The notes: generated by a model not told the origin, from the letters alone. A DNA stretch of 64,000 nucleotides from Lachnospiraceae bacterium (GCA_017521985.1 JAFXAZ010000002.1:62001-126000), one strand, 5' to 3'; numbered from the stretch's first letter, positions 7,609 to 16,934 are shown. Numbers and translations: made by a program.

Positions 7609-9156
7609 ATGCAAAATTACAACACTATTATCGGCGTAATTCAAATGCGCCAGAATGACGGTTCCTTTAGTACGATTCAGAGCCGTTATCATATCGGCTC
7701 TGGTACTTCGCAGCTCATTCTAAAGCGTTTCAGTGCTTCGGGATTTACTTTGGAGCAATTGAAACAAATGGAACCATCTGAAGTAGAGATACTGTTTTAT
7801 CCCCCTGAAAACCTTCAGCGGAAGGACATCCCTCTACCGGATTTCCAATTATACTACGACCGTATTCACGCTAAAGGAAGCAAAGTGAATGTTGCTTACT
7901 GTTGGTTGGAATACAAGCAGGATAACCCTGATGGTTATGAACAATCACAATTCTACGAGCTTTATAATCGGTTCATAGAAAAATACTTTGGAAAACGTGA
8001 AACCAAGATGGCTGTCGAGCGTGTTCCAGGCGAAAAAATGTATATCGACTGGATTGGCGACCAGCCTGAACTGCTTGTTAATCCGAAGACAGGTGAAATC
8101 CAAAAGGTACATTTCTTCGTAACAACACTCGGAATAAGCAATCTCATGTTTGTGGAAGCTTTCCAAGACGAAAAACTGCAGAGCTTTATTACAGGAACTA
8201 CACATGCGCTTGAATTCTATGGTGGAATTCCCAAGCACCTGGTACCTGATAATCTAAAGGCTGCGATAGCAAAGCATACCAGGGATGAGCTGATACTTCA
8301 GTCAGCCTTTTCGGATCTGGAAGATTTCTATGATACAATCGTACTTCCACCACCAGCCAGAAAGCCCAAAGGCAAAGCAACGGTAGAAAATCATGTCCGT
8401 TATCTTGAAACGCATCTGATTGAAAAATTAAAAGAGAAAATATATACCTCTCTCGAAGCATTGAACGCCGATATACAAAAAATAGTAGCGGTTCTCAATG
8501 CCCGACCTTTTCAAAAAGAGAATTATTCAAGGATGGATGCATTTCTAAAGTACGATAAACCATGTATGAAACCACTGCCAGGCGGAATTTATACAGTATG
8601 CGACTATAAAACGGTCACAAAAATCCCTGATAATTACCACATCGAGTATGATAACCACTACTACTCTGTAGTTTATACCCACTGTGGAAAATCTGCAATC
8701 ATAAAGGCAACTCCGTCAGAGATTCATATATGTGACGAATATAACCGGCTGATATGCAAACATAAAAGATCCTACAAGGAATTTCCAAAGTACATTACCG
8801 AAGATAGTCATATGAGACCGGAGCACCTTTACTATAAAGAAGTTAACCAAAAAGACGGTGCGTATTACAGACGATGGGCTTCTGTATTCGGACCAAATAT
8901 GCTGGAATGTATAGACAGAATCCTGAAGTCTGCAAAGCACGAGGAACAGGCTTATAATTCCTGTGCTGGGCTGCTTCACGCTGTAAAAGACCTTCCTCAC
9001 GGAATTGTGGAAGAGACTGCACGCCAGTGCATCGAAATGAATTCCTGCAGATATAAGACTTTTAAGCAGGTCTTAGGACGCACACAAAGTACACCATCAA
9101 GAACTGGTAAACTTCCGTCACACGAAAACATTCGAGGAAAGGACTTTTATAAGTAA
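7609..9156 (+). CDS. istA: IS21-family transposase IstA
   Basis: 515 residues from the ATG 10 bases after AGGAGG; an upstream in-frame GTG at 7570 is less likely. The DDE catalytic core is visible: D147 in MYIDWIGD, D214 in LVPDNLKAA and E260 in KATVENHV. The N-terminal half has a helix-turn-helix-like region (FSTIQSRYHIGSGTSQLIL). IstA cuts and joins the element ends with help from the ATPase IstB. The C-terminal β-barrel region (NYHIEYDNHYYSV) matches the family. The reading frame is intact, so the element may be active. Confidence 0.93.
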   Translation: MQNYNTIIGVIQMRQNDGSFSTIQSRYHIGSGTSQLILKRFSASGFTLEQLKQMEPSEVEILFYPPENLQRKDIPLPDFQLYYDRIHAKGSKVNVAYCWLEYKQDNPDGYEQSQFYELYNRFIEKYFGKRETKMAVERVPGEKMYIDWIGDQPELLVNPKTGEIQKVHFFVTTLGISNLMFVEAFQDEKLQSFITGTTHALEFYGGIPKHLVPDNLKAAIAKHTRDELILQSAFSDLEDFYDTIVLPPPARKPKGKATVENHVRYLETHLIEKLKEKIYTSLEALNADIQKIVAVLNARPFQKENYSRMDAFLKYDKPCMKPLPGGIYTVCDYKTVTKIPDNYHIEYDNHYYSVVYTHCGKSAIIKATPSEIHICDEYNRLICKHKRSYKEFPKYITEDSHMRPEHLYYKEVNQKDGAYYRRWASVFGPNMLECIDRILKSAKHEEQAYNSCAGLLHAVKDLPHGIVEETARQCIEMNSCRYKTFKQVLGRTQSTPSRTGKLPSHENIRGKDFYK

Positions 9157-9168
9157 AGGTATACCATC

Positions 9169-9939
9169 ATGGCTTATGTACATAAAAACTATATTTACAA
9201 TGAACAATTATCTGCGGAAGAAAATCTATTGCTGGATCGGCTTTTCAAGCTGAGGCTGTCTCATATGTCAGAAGCGTTGGAAAAGCAGTTCCTAAACCTA
9301 AACATGGAGCTGGAAGATTTTTATACACGCATTGCCGACATCATCAACTATGAATGGGATCAGCGTCAATCAACAAAGTTCAACAAACTGCTTAAGAAGG
9401 CAACTTTAAAATATCCGACAGCTGATTTTGACAGTGCAATCTATGAAGAAGATCGTATGTTGGATACACACACCATTGAACTATTACAGCAGTGTAAATG
9501 GTTAGATGATACGAAGAACTTACTGATTACCGGTAGTGCAGGTGCAGGTAAAACTTACATTGCAAATGCATTGTGTATTGCGGCACTTCATCATCACAAA
9601 ACTGTTAAATATATAAGAGCAAGCACGCTCCTTCAAGAAAGTGAAAAGGCTCGACTGAATGCACATACTTATGATTATGTGAATCAGATGGCCGCCTATG
9701 ACCTTCTCGTAATTGATGACTTCGGACTCATGGAACTCGACATGGATAAATGCCGCGACTTGTTTGAAATCATTGAAACCAGAGACAGTAAAAAGCCTAC
9801 CATGATTGTTTCTCAGTTGCCAGTTTCAAAATGGTGGGATCTATTTAAAGACAACACCTATGCTGATGCATGCTTAAGCCGTATGACGGCTAAGGCGTAC
9901 CGCTTGGAATGCAACGGTAGGGATATGCGCAAAGCATAA
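9169..9939 (+). CDS. istB: IS21-family ATPase IstB
   Basis: 256 residues, 12 bases downstream of istA. Walker A GSAGAGKT is at residues 121-128, Walker B LLVIDDFG at about 179-186, and the C-terminal sensor region contains SRMTAKAYRLECNGRDMR. It is a DnaA/DnaC-like AAA+ ATPase that loads IstA on target DNA. The length and ends look complete. Confidence 0.93.
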   Translation: MAYVHKNYIYNEQLSAEENLLLDRLFKLRLSHMSEALEKQFLNLNMELEDFYTRIADIINYEWDQRQSTKFNKLLKKATLKYPTADFDSAIYEEDRMLDTHTIELLQQCKWLDDTKNLLITGSAGAGKTYIANALCIAALHHHKTVKYIRASTLLQESEKARLNAHTYDYVNQMAAYDLLVIDDFGLMELDMDKCRDLFEIIETRDSKKPTMIVSQLPVSKWWDLFKDNTYADACLSRMTAKAYRLECNGRDMRKA

Positions 9940-9957
9940 ATTTACACATTAACTGCA

Positions 9958-9991
9958 TCGTGCAGTTTGAAGCGGAATGGCATGCAGTCCC
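9958..9991 (-). repeat. IS21 right-end repeat
   Basis: Inverted partner of 7510-7543. It is followed by the small palindrome CAGTCCCTTCGGGACTG at 9985-10001, which may mark or neighbour the right terminus. Confidence 0.55.
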
Positions 9992-10001
9992 TTCGGGACT
10001 G

Positions 10002-10163
10002 TTATGCTGTTTGGCTGGAATATACACCCATACTATCAAACATTCCGGCAGCCATCAACAAAAGCATTTCAGCAATACTCTCTACTGCCAAAATACTTTT
10101 TGAATTTGCAAGGGTAAAAGTTACTACCCCTAGTGAAAAATTCACAAAAAGTTCACATTTCAC
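10002..10163 (-). CDS. Possible 53-residue protein beside IS21
   Basis: A GTG-initiated open frame reading VKCELFVNFSLGVV... and ending MGVYSSQTA. It lies between the three-gene cassette and the right end of the IS element. A GAGG lies just before the GTG, but spacing is too short to be a good ribosome site. The composition looks protein-like (hydrophobic helix with MLLLMAAGMF). It may be a remnant of a gene hit by the insertion, or chance. Confidence 0.25.
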   Translation of the reverse strand: MKCELFVNFSLGVVTFTLANSKSILAVESIAEMLLLMAAGMFDSMGVYSSQTA

Positions 10164-10189
10164 CTCTTATGCACCCTCAGAAATACGTT

Positions 10190-11278
10190 TTATAGATTCA
10201 TATTACTATTCATTTCTTTCGATTGCTCTTTAATAAGTTCATCAAATATTTTATTTGCAACATTTTGAAATTCTATTACAATTTCGTTTTGCTCTGACTT
10301 TACCAAAGGCTGTACATATATTCTCCCTTCATCTTCATTATATGTTTTATCAATATCTACTCGTAAGTCTTGATTTTTAAAACTTAAAATTATTGCAAAT
10401 TCGGTTGTATCCCTTTTATGTTCATAACGATATTTCATTGCAGATATGTAATATCCTTTTTTAATTGATTCTTGTACAAATTCATTTGTTCTTAATCCAC
10501 TTCCATTCAATACCGCCTGACTGATACCTGTCAGTGTAGAAGAATCTTCTTCCTCCACTACAACCTCTTCCTCATCTTCATTTTCATCAAGTCGTCCTTG
10601 CTTAACGGTAATCCCAGTTATGGTTTTTAATTGCCATAAATTAAAAGCATATGCAGCTATTCTATCAAAAAATTCCACCTTGTTTTTTGTTGTAAGCATT
10701 TCTAGATTAATATGTTTTATATTTATTCCTTCTCCAGTTTGTGATAATTTTTCAATAAATCCAACCGCGTTTTTAGAATCGATCGATGATTGTTGTCGAA
10801 TATCAATTAATACCTGCGACTTTGATATTTTTCTAATATTCAGTTTAAGATAGCGTCGTTCATGTTCCAGTAACTTGTTCCTACCCGGCAATTTCCTGAT
10901 ATATGAAAATTGAACATAAGCTCCATTTTCTATCTTTACTGGTTGCTCAATAAAATAATCTTCAGACTTAATCGACTTTTGTTTACTCATTTCATCAATT
11001 AAAACATCAATGATATCCTCATCATCGCTAACATCTACATTTAATTTCAACACCATTGATTTTTCATAGTTCCCATCGTTTATCATTAAATCTCTTAATT
11101 CTGCTATTTCTGCCGCTCCCAAAAAGATTGTGTATACCTGCTCTGCAAACTCCTTTGCATTGTTAGCAGTAAAGACTATCCCTTTTCTTCTCAGGTAATA
11201 CTTTAGTGTTGCAGGTTTAAGTTTCTTATCCTCGATTAATCGTTTCAGTTCTGCACAATCAACGTATTCTGTAATCAT
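10190..11278 (-). CDS. Unrecognised 362-residue protein, last gene of nuclease cassette
   Basis: The N-terminal 50 residues (LKRLIEDKKLKPATLKYYLRRKG...) look like a small helical SAP/HeH-type DNA-binding module, which is inference from pattern. The middle is a mixed α/β region, and residues about 235-255 form a very acidic stretch (ENEDEEE...EEED), likely a linker. The C-terminal domain is β-rich and ends in a Lys/Asn tail. It starts one base after the end of the PD-(D/E)XK gene, so the products are probably made together. I do not recognise a family. In outline (nuclease of about 300 residues plus a partner of about 360) the pair recalls GAPS4-type defence systems, but only from memory. Confidence 0.7.
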   Translation of the reverse strand: MITEYVDCAELKRLIEDKKLKPATLKYYLRRKGIVFTANNAKEFAEQVYTIFLGAAEIAELRDLMINDGNYEKSMVLKLNVDVSDDEDIIDVLIDEMSKQKSIKSEDYFIEQPVKIENGAYVQFSYIRKLPGRNKLLEHERRYLKLNIRKISKSQVLIDIRQQSSIDSKNAVGFIEKLSQTGEGINIKHINLEMLTTKNKVEFFDRIAAYAFNLWQLKTITGITVKQGRLDENEDEEEVVVEEEDSSTLTGISQAVLNGSGLRTNEFVQESIKKGYYISAMKYRYEHKRDTTEFAIILSFKNQDLRVDIDKTYNEDEGRIYVQPLVKSEQNEIVIEFQNVANKIFDELIKEQSKEMNSNMNL

Positions 11279-11279
11279 T

Positions 11280-12224
11280 TTATCGTCCTCCTCCGTCTAC
11301 TGGTGACAAACTTCTATTATCGATAAAATCTATTTTTATTCGTTTTTCAATTTCAGAATTTATTGGCGGATTAATCTGGTAAAGAGTTTTTATAAAATTC
11401 TCTTTAACAAATTCTACGTCATCTTTTTTCCTTGGGTAAAACATAAAAACCATCTCTTTTGCATCTTGAAATTGAAATGTTTTAAACATACTCCACATAT
11501 ATTTAAAGCAATCTGTTGTTATTTCATCGAAAGATATCATTATTTTTTTCATTTGAGGAACTGGATACTCAATTCCACTTTCGCATTTTTTTATCATTGT
11601 GACATCTTGAGCAAAAATATATTTTGAATATAACTGATTTATTGTTATGTATTTTCCCATTTCCATATTCGAGCCTTCAATACTTGGATAAATAAATTGA
11701 AACTCATTTGAACACTCCTTCTCAATTTTATCCAGCAAAGAATTCCATCTGTTAATATCTTCATTTCCAGCAACAAAAATATTTATCGAATTTCTTCTAG
11801 AAGGAACTTTCAGGTTGCTTAAATATTTGCCAAATAATTCCTTGTTGAAACAATCATTTGCATGTACTAACAATAACCCTGTATTCATATTCATATCATC
11901 AGTTTTAACCCCAATCAATTCTGGGGCAGATTGTGAACATTCAATTGCATTTATTAATTCTGTTAGCCATTTATCAAGCTCCGCCTGTGTAATAGACTTC
12001 ATTTGTCTATTTTTGCATTCAATCACAATTCCTTGTTTGCACCCTAGATACGGATTGTTAAAATTCATCAGCAAATCAAGTCCATGAGTTTGTTTTTTAT
12101 GAGTGGTTTTTCTCGCACATGCAATTTCTTGATCTCTTGCCAACTCATTCCAACCGAATCCTGAAAACAATTTTTCTCCAAAGCCTTCTAACTTTTTCCC
12201 GATTTTATCCGCTTGTTCGCCCAT
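11280..12224 (-). CDS. PD-(D/E)XK restriction-like nuclease
   Basis: 314 residues. The N-terminal domain shows a restriction-endonuclease core: THGLDLLMNFNNP with Asp50, then GIVIECKNRQM with Glu69 and Lys71 (the D...ExK triad), preceded by an early helix with conserved Glu/Asp. The C-terminal 200 residues contain an α/β region (SINIFVAGNED, ISFDEITTD, MVFMFYPRKKDD) of unknown role. It is likely to cut DNA. It is the middle gene of a three-gene minus-strand operon, with AGGAGAAAAAT before the ATG. It has no similarity I can see to the HsdR nuclease upstream. Confidence 0.75.
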   Translation of the reverse strand: MGEQADKIGKKLEGFGEKLFSGFGWNELARDQEIACARKTTHKKQTHGLDLLMNFNNPYLGCKQGIVIECKNRQMKSITQAELDKWLTELINAIECSQSAPELIGVKTDDMNMNTGLLLVHANDCFNKELFGKYLSNLKVPSRRNSINIFVAGNEDINRWNSLLDKIEKECSNEFQFIYPSIEGSNMEMGKYITINQLYSKYIFAQDVTMIKKCESGIEYPVPQMKKIMISFDEITTDCFKYMWSMFKTFQFQDAKEMVFMFYPRKKDDVEFVKENFIKTLYQINPPINSEIEKRIKIDFIDNRSLSPVDGGGR

Positions 12225-12233
12225 ATTTTTCTC

Positions 12234-12896
12234 CTAACTTACAATATGAATGATTTTTCTGATAACTTCATCCTTTTCTTCTTCTAATATCTTACCTATA
12301 GAAAATTTCCCTGATTTATAAACGGTTATATTTGTTGCTATATTTGCCAGTTTAAATGTTATAACCGTAATATTCTGGATATACTTAAGTGCAAGTATCT
12401 TAGGATTATCTTGCGTCATTAAATTAACTGCACAATTAACTAAAACTCCCTGCTCCAGAGTAATATCTGATAATTTCATCTTCATCAATGTAACATCATG
12501 GTCACTGCAAACTCTATTTACTAATTTTTCAATGCTTATGTTAAACTCTGTGATTGAATATGCATTACCAGAAGCAACACCTATTATTGTTATAATTTTT
12601 TGTGACATTTGTTTGTTTCCAAAGACCAACAATTTTTCATCTTTTAATTCAATTCCAAAATTTGCTGCACTAATTACTTCCTCTTCTATCACATCGAAAT
12701 CGCCTTTTTCATAATTGTATTGATACCCTTTTTGCTTTTTCTTCTGCCAATATGTTGCTTTCAAAAAATCTTCACTATATTCATTAATTACAACACCTTG
12801 TGCCTCATCTTGAAAATACGACATAAGGTCATCTACCAAATTCTGTATGCTCTGTTTCTTTTCTTGACTAATTTTATAAATAATAACATTCATCAT
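12234..12896 (-). CDS. Unrecognised 220-residue protein, first gene of nuclease cassette
   Basis: The ATG follows GGAGGGACTGGCTATT. No motif I know is present. The N-terminus (MNVIIYKISQEKKQSIQNLVDDLM) looks α/β, and the C-terminal third is a β-rich repeat of ITVITFKLANIATNITVYKSGKFSIGK type. There is no signal peptide or membrane segment. It precedes the PD-(D/E)XK gene by 9 bases and follows a 200-base gap with two palindromes, so it is probably the first gene of its own transcript. It may be a sensor, inhibitor or structural partner of the nuclease; there is no direct evidence. Confidence 0.65.
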   Translation of the reverse strand: MMNVIIYKISQEKKQSIQNLVDDLMSYFQDEAQGVVINEYSEDFLKATYWQKKKQKGYQYNYEKGDFDVIEEEVISAANFGIELKDEKLLVFGNKQMSQKIITIIGVASGNAYSITEFNISIEKLVNRVCSDHDVTLMKMKLSDITLEQGVLVNCAVNLMTQDNPKILALKYIQNITVITFKLANIATNITVYKSGKFSIGKILEEEKDEVIRKIIHIVS

Positions 12897-12962
12897 AATA
12901 GCCAGTCCCTCCTTGTAATCTGGTTAAAACGTCAAATTATCTTTCACAAACTGGCAAGCAGT

Positions 12963-13021
12963 GTAAACTTGTCCAAGTTTACGTTTTTAGCCCCATTTCA
13001 CCTATAACTGAAATAGGGCTA
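12963..13021. promoter_or_regulatory. Two inverted repeats between hsdR and the nuclease cassette
   Basis: GTAAACTTGTCCAAGTTTAC (12963-12982) has 9-bp perfect arms, and AGCCCCATTTCA...TGAAATAGGGCT (12990-13021) has 12-base arms with one bulge or mismatch. On the minus strand the second hairpin is followed by AAAAA rather than a T-run, so a simple terminator for hsdR is less convincing. An operator for the downstream cassette is possible. Confidence 0.45.
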
Positions 13022-13098
13022 ACCGCTTGTTGGGAAAGCTCCCAATCCCTTTATTTTATCACAAAATGTGATGGCTACGCGCTTGTTCCGAGCGCTAA

Positions 13099-16000
13099 TT
13101 ACTCTTTCTTTCCATATGGTACGGAATCTTCCGCTACCATACTTAATGTTGTTTTTGGTTCATAGCAATAAACTTTTTTCTTCAATCGTTCATACAGCAC
13201 AGATCCAATAGTATCCATAACCTGTTTCATCATGTCTGGATCAGAAAACATTTTCACAAAGAAATCTTCATTCTGTTCATAACGAGCTGCTGCCATCTCT
13301 GGAAAATCTTTTTCAAACAGTAACATAAATGTTTTTCTGTCATTATTTCTGGCATAACTTTGCCATTTATCCTGAGTAGCATAGTCATTCTCAATCTGCA
13401 ACAGCACTTTATCCATTTCTGTGAAGTTCGTCCCATAACGTTCATTGATTTTATCAATGATAATAGTCAATGGATCTTTCTTCTTTTCTCTGCGTCCTGC
13501 CTCACCGGTAATTGGTCTGAAACCTTCTTCTGTTGCTTCTAGTTCAATTGTACCTTCAAAGTCTTTTTCCAGACGATAATACTCCAATAGCACCTTATCA
13601 TCTACATAAACTTTTTCACCGCTACCTTTCGGCAACTGCATCGTAAGAAACTTAGCATAAATACTGAATTTATGTATGTCTTTATCAAACAAACGGCAAA
13701 CTTGCGTAATAAAAGAATATATACGATTAAAACGAGCTAATGTGGACTTAAACATATCCTGTCGTTCTGGTTCTAATGCAGCATATCTATCGAGAGCTGC
13801 CTTTATTGGTCCATGAAGTTTTCCCATGTCTCCACGTTCCTGTTCTTTACTTGAGTAGAAGATGTTTGCAAATTTTTCTATTTCATTTTGTTGGTATACA
13901 TGATATCCATCTAATGTGTTTTTCAAATCAAAAACAACATTTGGATTTGTTTCTTCTTCCAAAACAGTTTCTTCGTAGTATGGATTAAATGACTTTTTAA
14001 TATCTTCTGCTGAATTTACAAAGTCAAGTACAAATGTATCTTTTTTGCCTCTCATGGTACGATTCAATCGTGATAAGGTCTGCACCGCTTTTACACCAGA
14101 AAGTTTCTTATCCACAAACATTGTATGAAGTAATGGTTCATCGAAACCTGTCTGATATTTTTCCGCGACAATCAGCATTCCAAATTCATCAGTATGGAAT
14201 GTTTCCGGTAATGCCTTTTCCCTGATTGTCTCTCCATTCTTTGTTTTATTCAGTTTTTCTTCTGTGAAAGTTTGTCCAGCATCTTCCACTTCACCAGAAA
14301 ATGCAACCAAGACATCCAAATCCGTATAACCTTTTTCTTTAATTTGACGTCTGAATTCCTGTAAATAACGTACTGCATGAAGTCTTGAAGGCGTTACAAT
14401 CATCGCCTTTGCCTTACCACCAATTTTGTGCATGGTAACACTACGAAAATGTTCCAACATGACAGTTGTCTTCTGTGAAATATTATGTGGATGTAATGTT
14501 TCATAATTTCGAATTGCATTTACACCAGCAACCGTATCTAACTGTGGATCATCTGGAATCGCCTTCGCGATTTTATAATACATCTTGTATGTCATATAGT
14601 TTTTCAAAACATCCAAAATAAAGCCTTCTTCAATCGCCTGTCTCATAGAGTAAACGTGGAATGGATGATATTTACCATCCTTATCACACCAACCAAACAT
14701 ATTCAACGTCTTATCTTTTGGTGTAGCTGTAAATGCAAAGAAGGACATATTATCATGAATTCCTTGCGCTGCCAATTCATCTAACAGCTTGTCTTCATTG
14801 TCTTTACGATTCTTTTCTTCCTCATATTCCATTTCTGCGTATTCTTCGAGAATCTTTTTTGTATCAGCTAATGCACGTTTCAATTTTTTAGCTGCATCAC
14901 CTGTCTGCGAAGAATGTGCTTCATCGATAATAACAGCAAAACGTTTATTACCTGATTTAACCTCTTTATAAATGACAGGGAATTTCTGTAGTGTTGTAAT
15001 AATAATTCCAGTTCCAGCTTCAATTGCGTCTTTTAACTGTTGCGCATTTTTATCAATCTTCTGCACAACACCTTCCACATGGTCAAACTGATAAACTGTA
15101 TTTTGTAACTGACTATCCAATACTCTTCGGTCTGTGACTATGATTACAGATTGGAAAATCTTTTCATCATTATTATCATGCAATCCAGAAAGTCTATGTG
15201 CAAGCCACGCAATGGAATTCGATTTTCCAGAACCCGCACTGTGCTGAATCAAATAATTCTTTCCAGAACCATTTTCTTTCACATCTGCAAGAAGTTTTGT
15301 AACTACATCAAGCTGATGGTAACGTGGGAAAATCATTCTCTCCGATTTAATTTCTCCAGTTTTCTCATCTCGTTCCACCTGCAAATGTAAATATTTATGT
15401 AAAATTTCTAATAGTCGTTCTTTCTTAAGAACATCTTCCCATAGGTATGCCGTGTCATATCCATCTGGATTAATCGGATTACCCTGTCCACCAACATTTC
15501 CAGCTCCATTACTGCCTTGATTAAATGGTAAGAAATATGTCTTACTTCCTTCTAATCGTGTAGTCATATACACTTTGGTAAGGTCTACCGCAAAATGAAC
15601 CAATACACGTTCTTTAAAAGTAAAGATAGCCTCTTTCCCTGCACGGTCAAATTTGTACTGGTTAATAGCGTTTGTGGTATTCTGTCCTGTAAATTGACAT
15701 TTAAGCTCCATAGAAACAACTGGAATACCATTCAAAAACAAAACTATATCAATACTATTTTCATTGTTTAAAGAATAATGTAACTGTCTTGTACAATGGA
15801 GTACGTTACTTTCATATTGCAACTGACTTGTTGCATTAATAGAAGTTTCCGGTTTCCAGAATACAATACGGAATTTGATACCACGATCAGTAAATCCTTG
15901 GCGAAGAACACGCAGTAATCCCACCATTTTTACTTCACGACAAAAACGGTCTATCGCCTGCTTTTCACTATCGCTACCATAAATTTTCTCATAGCGTTCC

Positions 16001-16164
16001 CACGTCTTTGGCTGACTACTTTTTAAGAAAGAAATAAATGTTTCTTTATCCAATGCCAGTTTTCGGTCAAAACTTTTAGGATTACCCTTGAAGTAACCGC
16101 CTTGTGTAATTAAATAATCTTCTATGTCTTGTTCAAATCGTTTTTCTTTAACATCAAAATCCAC
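13099..16164 (-). CDS. hsdR: Type I restriction enzyme R subunit
   Basis: 1021 residues from a GTG preceded by GAGGGGGTG. The nuclease core has Asp139, Glu153 and Lys155 (IDIVLFLNGIPVVSMELKC). The SF2 translocase follows: motif I GSGKS at 311-315, motif Ia VIIVTDRRVLDSQL, DEAH at 414-417, motif III FAFTATP, and motif VI QTLSRLNRTMRG. HsdR pumps DNA and cuts it at a distance in complex with HsdM and HsdS. The frame is complete, and the gene lies last in the seven-gene run. Confidence 0.96.
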   Translation of the reverse strand: MDFDVKEKRFEQDIEDYLITQGGYFKGNPKSFDRKLALDKETFISFLKSSQPKTWERYEKIYGSDSEKQAIDRFCREVKMVGLLRVLRQGFTDRGIKFRIVFWKPETSINATSQLQYESNVLHCTRQLHYSLNNENSIDIVLFLNGIPVVSMELKCQFTGQNTTNAINQYKFDRAGKEAIFTFKERVLVHFAVDLTKVYMTTRLEGSKTYFLPFNQGSNGAGNVGGQGNPINPDGYDTAYLWEDVLKKERLLEILHKYLHLQVERDEKTGEIKSERMIFPRYHQLDVVTKLLADVKENGSGKNYLIQHSAGSGKSNSIAWLAHRLSGLHDNNDEKIFQSVIIVTDRRVLDSQLQNTVYQFDHVEGVVQKIDKNAQQLKDAIEAGTGIIITTLQKFPVIYKEVKSGNKRFAVIIDEAHSSQTGDAAKKLKRALADTKKILEEYAEMEYEEEKNRKDNEDKLLDELAAQGIHDNMSFFAFTATPKDKTLNMFGWCDKDGKYHPFHVYSMRQAIEEGFILDVLKNYMTYKMYYKIAKAIPDDPQLDTVAGVNAIRNYETLHPHNISQKTTVMLEHFRSVTMHKIGGKAKAMIVTPSRLHAVRYLQEFRRQIKEKGYTDLDVLVAFSGEVEDAGQTFTEEKLNKTKNGETIREKALPETFHTDEFGMLIVAEKYQTGFDEPLLHTMFVDKKLSGVKAVQTLSRLNRTMRGKKDTFVLDFVNSAEDIKKSFNPYYEETVLEEETNPNVVFDLKNTLDGYHVYQQNEIEKFANIFYSSKEQERGDMGKLHGPIKAALDRYAALEPERQDMFKSTLARFNRIYSFITQVCRLFDKDIHKFSIYAKFLTMQLPKGSGEKVYVDDKVLLEYYRLEKDFEGTIELEATEEGFRPITGEAGRREKKKDPLTIIIDKINERYGTNFTEMDKVLLQIENDYATQDKWQSYARNNDRKTFMLLFEKDFPEMAAARYEQNEDFFVKMFSDPDMMKQVMDTIGSVLYERLKKKVYCYEPKTTLSMVAEDSVPYGKKE

Positions 16165-16179
16165 TTATCTAACACCCCC

Positions 16180-16932
16180 TCAATGCTTCACAATAACAAC
16201 TTTTATTGCATCACCAGCATTTTCAATATCACGTCGAAATTCAAGTTCGTCCCTAATCATACCCAAATCATAGACAATATACAATTGACGTTCATATACC
16301 TTTCCATAAGCTGTAATATCTGCATTAATCTGTTCGATAACACTAGATTTCTTTCCTTCTCTTAAAAGTTTTATTTCTACACATAAATTTAATTTAGGAA
16401 TTACAAAATCTGGTATGTATTCTTTTCCAGAAAACTGAAATTTACCAGATTCACGATCATAATCAATTCCTCTAGCCCAGCCTTTTCCAATCATCAAGTT
16501 CTCGATTGCATTTTGTACCTGAATCTCTTTCTCTGGTTTATCAAAAACAACAGCGCGCAACTTAGTTTTAAAAAAATTTTCCAAATTAGTAAATTCATCA
16601 TCCGAAAAGTCTATATCTGCTTCTAAATACGATAACATCATTCCTGTATTCATCAATACAGCCTCAACAATTTGTCGTTGCATTGGCCAAACACTATCCC
16701 CCCAACCAGGCATATTGTCTACATCAAATTTTGCAAACATTCTTTTATCAATGCCTAATATATCTGAAACATTTTCTGCCAATCCATTAAATTGAGAAGC
16801 ATATATTTTGAATGAAGCAAAACGCCCATTTTCCATTGTCGCAGTATCATTCAATGTTCTTTCTACTGTGCTTTTTAAAGCTTTACACTGATAAATCAAC
16901 ATTTTAATGTATTTAGTTCTATCTATATCCAT
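16180..16932 (-). CDS. PD-(D/E)XK-domain protein inside type I R-M operon
   Basis: 250 residues with GAGAGG before the ATG. The N-terminal half is helical. The C-terminal half is a compact PD-(D/E)XK fold: KEYIPDFVIPKLNLCVEIK gives Asp175, Glu186 and Lys188, followed by a Lys/Arg-rich helix and a QINADITAYGK motif. It sits 2 bases after hsdS and 15 bases before hsdR. HsdR already carries a nuclease, so this is an accessory enzyme or an independent defence protein carried in the operon. Similar standalone proteins are usually annotated only as PD-(D/E)XK domain proteins. Confidence 0.75.
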   Translation of the reverse strand: MDIDRTKYIKMLIYQCKALKSTVERTLNDTATMENGRFASFKIYASQFNGLAENVSDILGIDKRMFAKFDVDNMPGWGDSVWPMQRQIVEAVLMNTGMMLSYLEADIDFSDDEFTNLENFFKTKLRAVVFDKPEKEIQVQNAIENLMIGKGWARGIDYDRESGKFQFSGKEYIPDFVIPKLNLCVEIKLLREGKKSSVIEQINADITAYGKVYERQLYIVYDLGMIRDELEFRRDIENAGDAIKVVIVKH

Positions 16933-16934
16933 TT

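Larger units (their letters stand above)
7382..10000 (+). mobile_element. IS21-family insertion sequence
   Basis: It contains istA and istB in the standard order, and multiple copies of an ACTGCA-containing repeat in the left end. A 34-base inverted pair lies at 7510-7543 and 9958-9991 (27-28 matches). The left boundary is inferred from loss of homology with the intact TipAS gene; the right boundary is approximate, and I could not identify a target duplication. Confidence 0.8.

Noticed and set aside
9967-10233. 88-residue plus-strand frame right of the IS element
   Set aside because: It runs across the IS end and antisense to the cassette gene, with no ribosome site or family features.
10190-12224. 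Naming the nuclease pair as GAPS4
   Set aside because: The resemblance is only in length and order; no family-specific residues could be confirmed.
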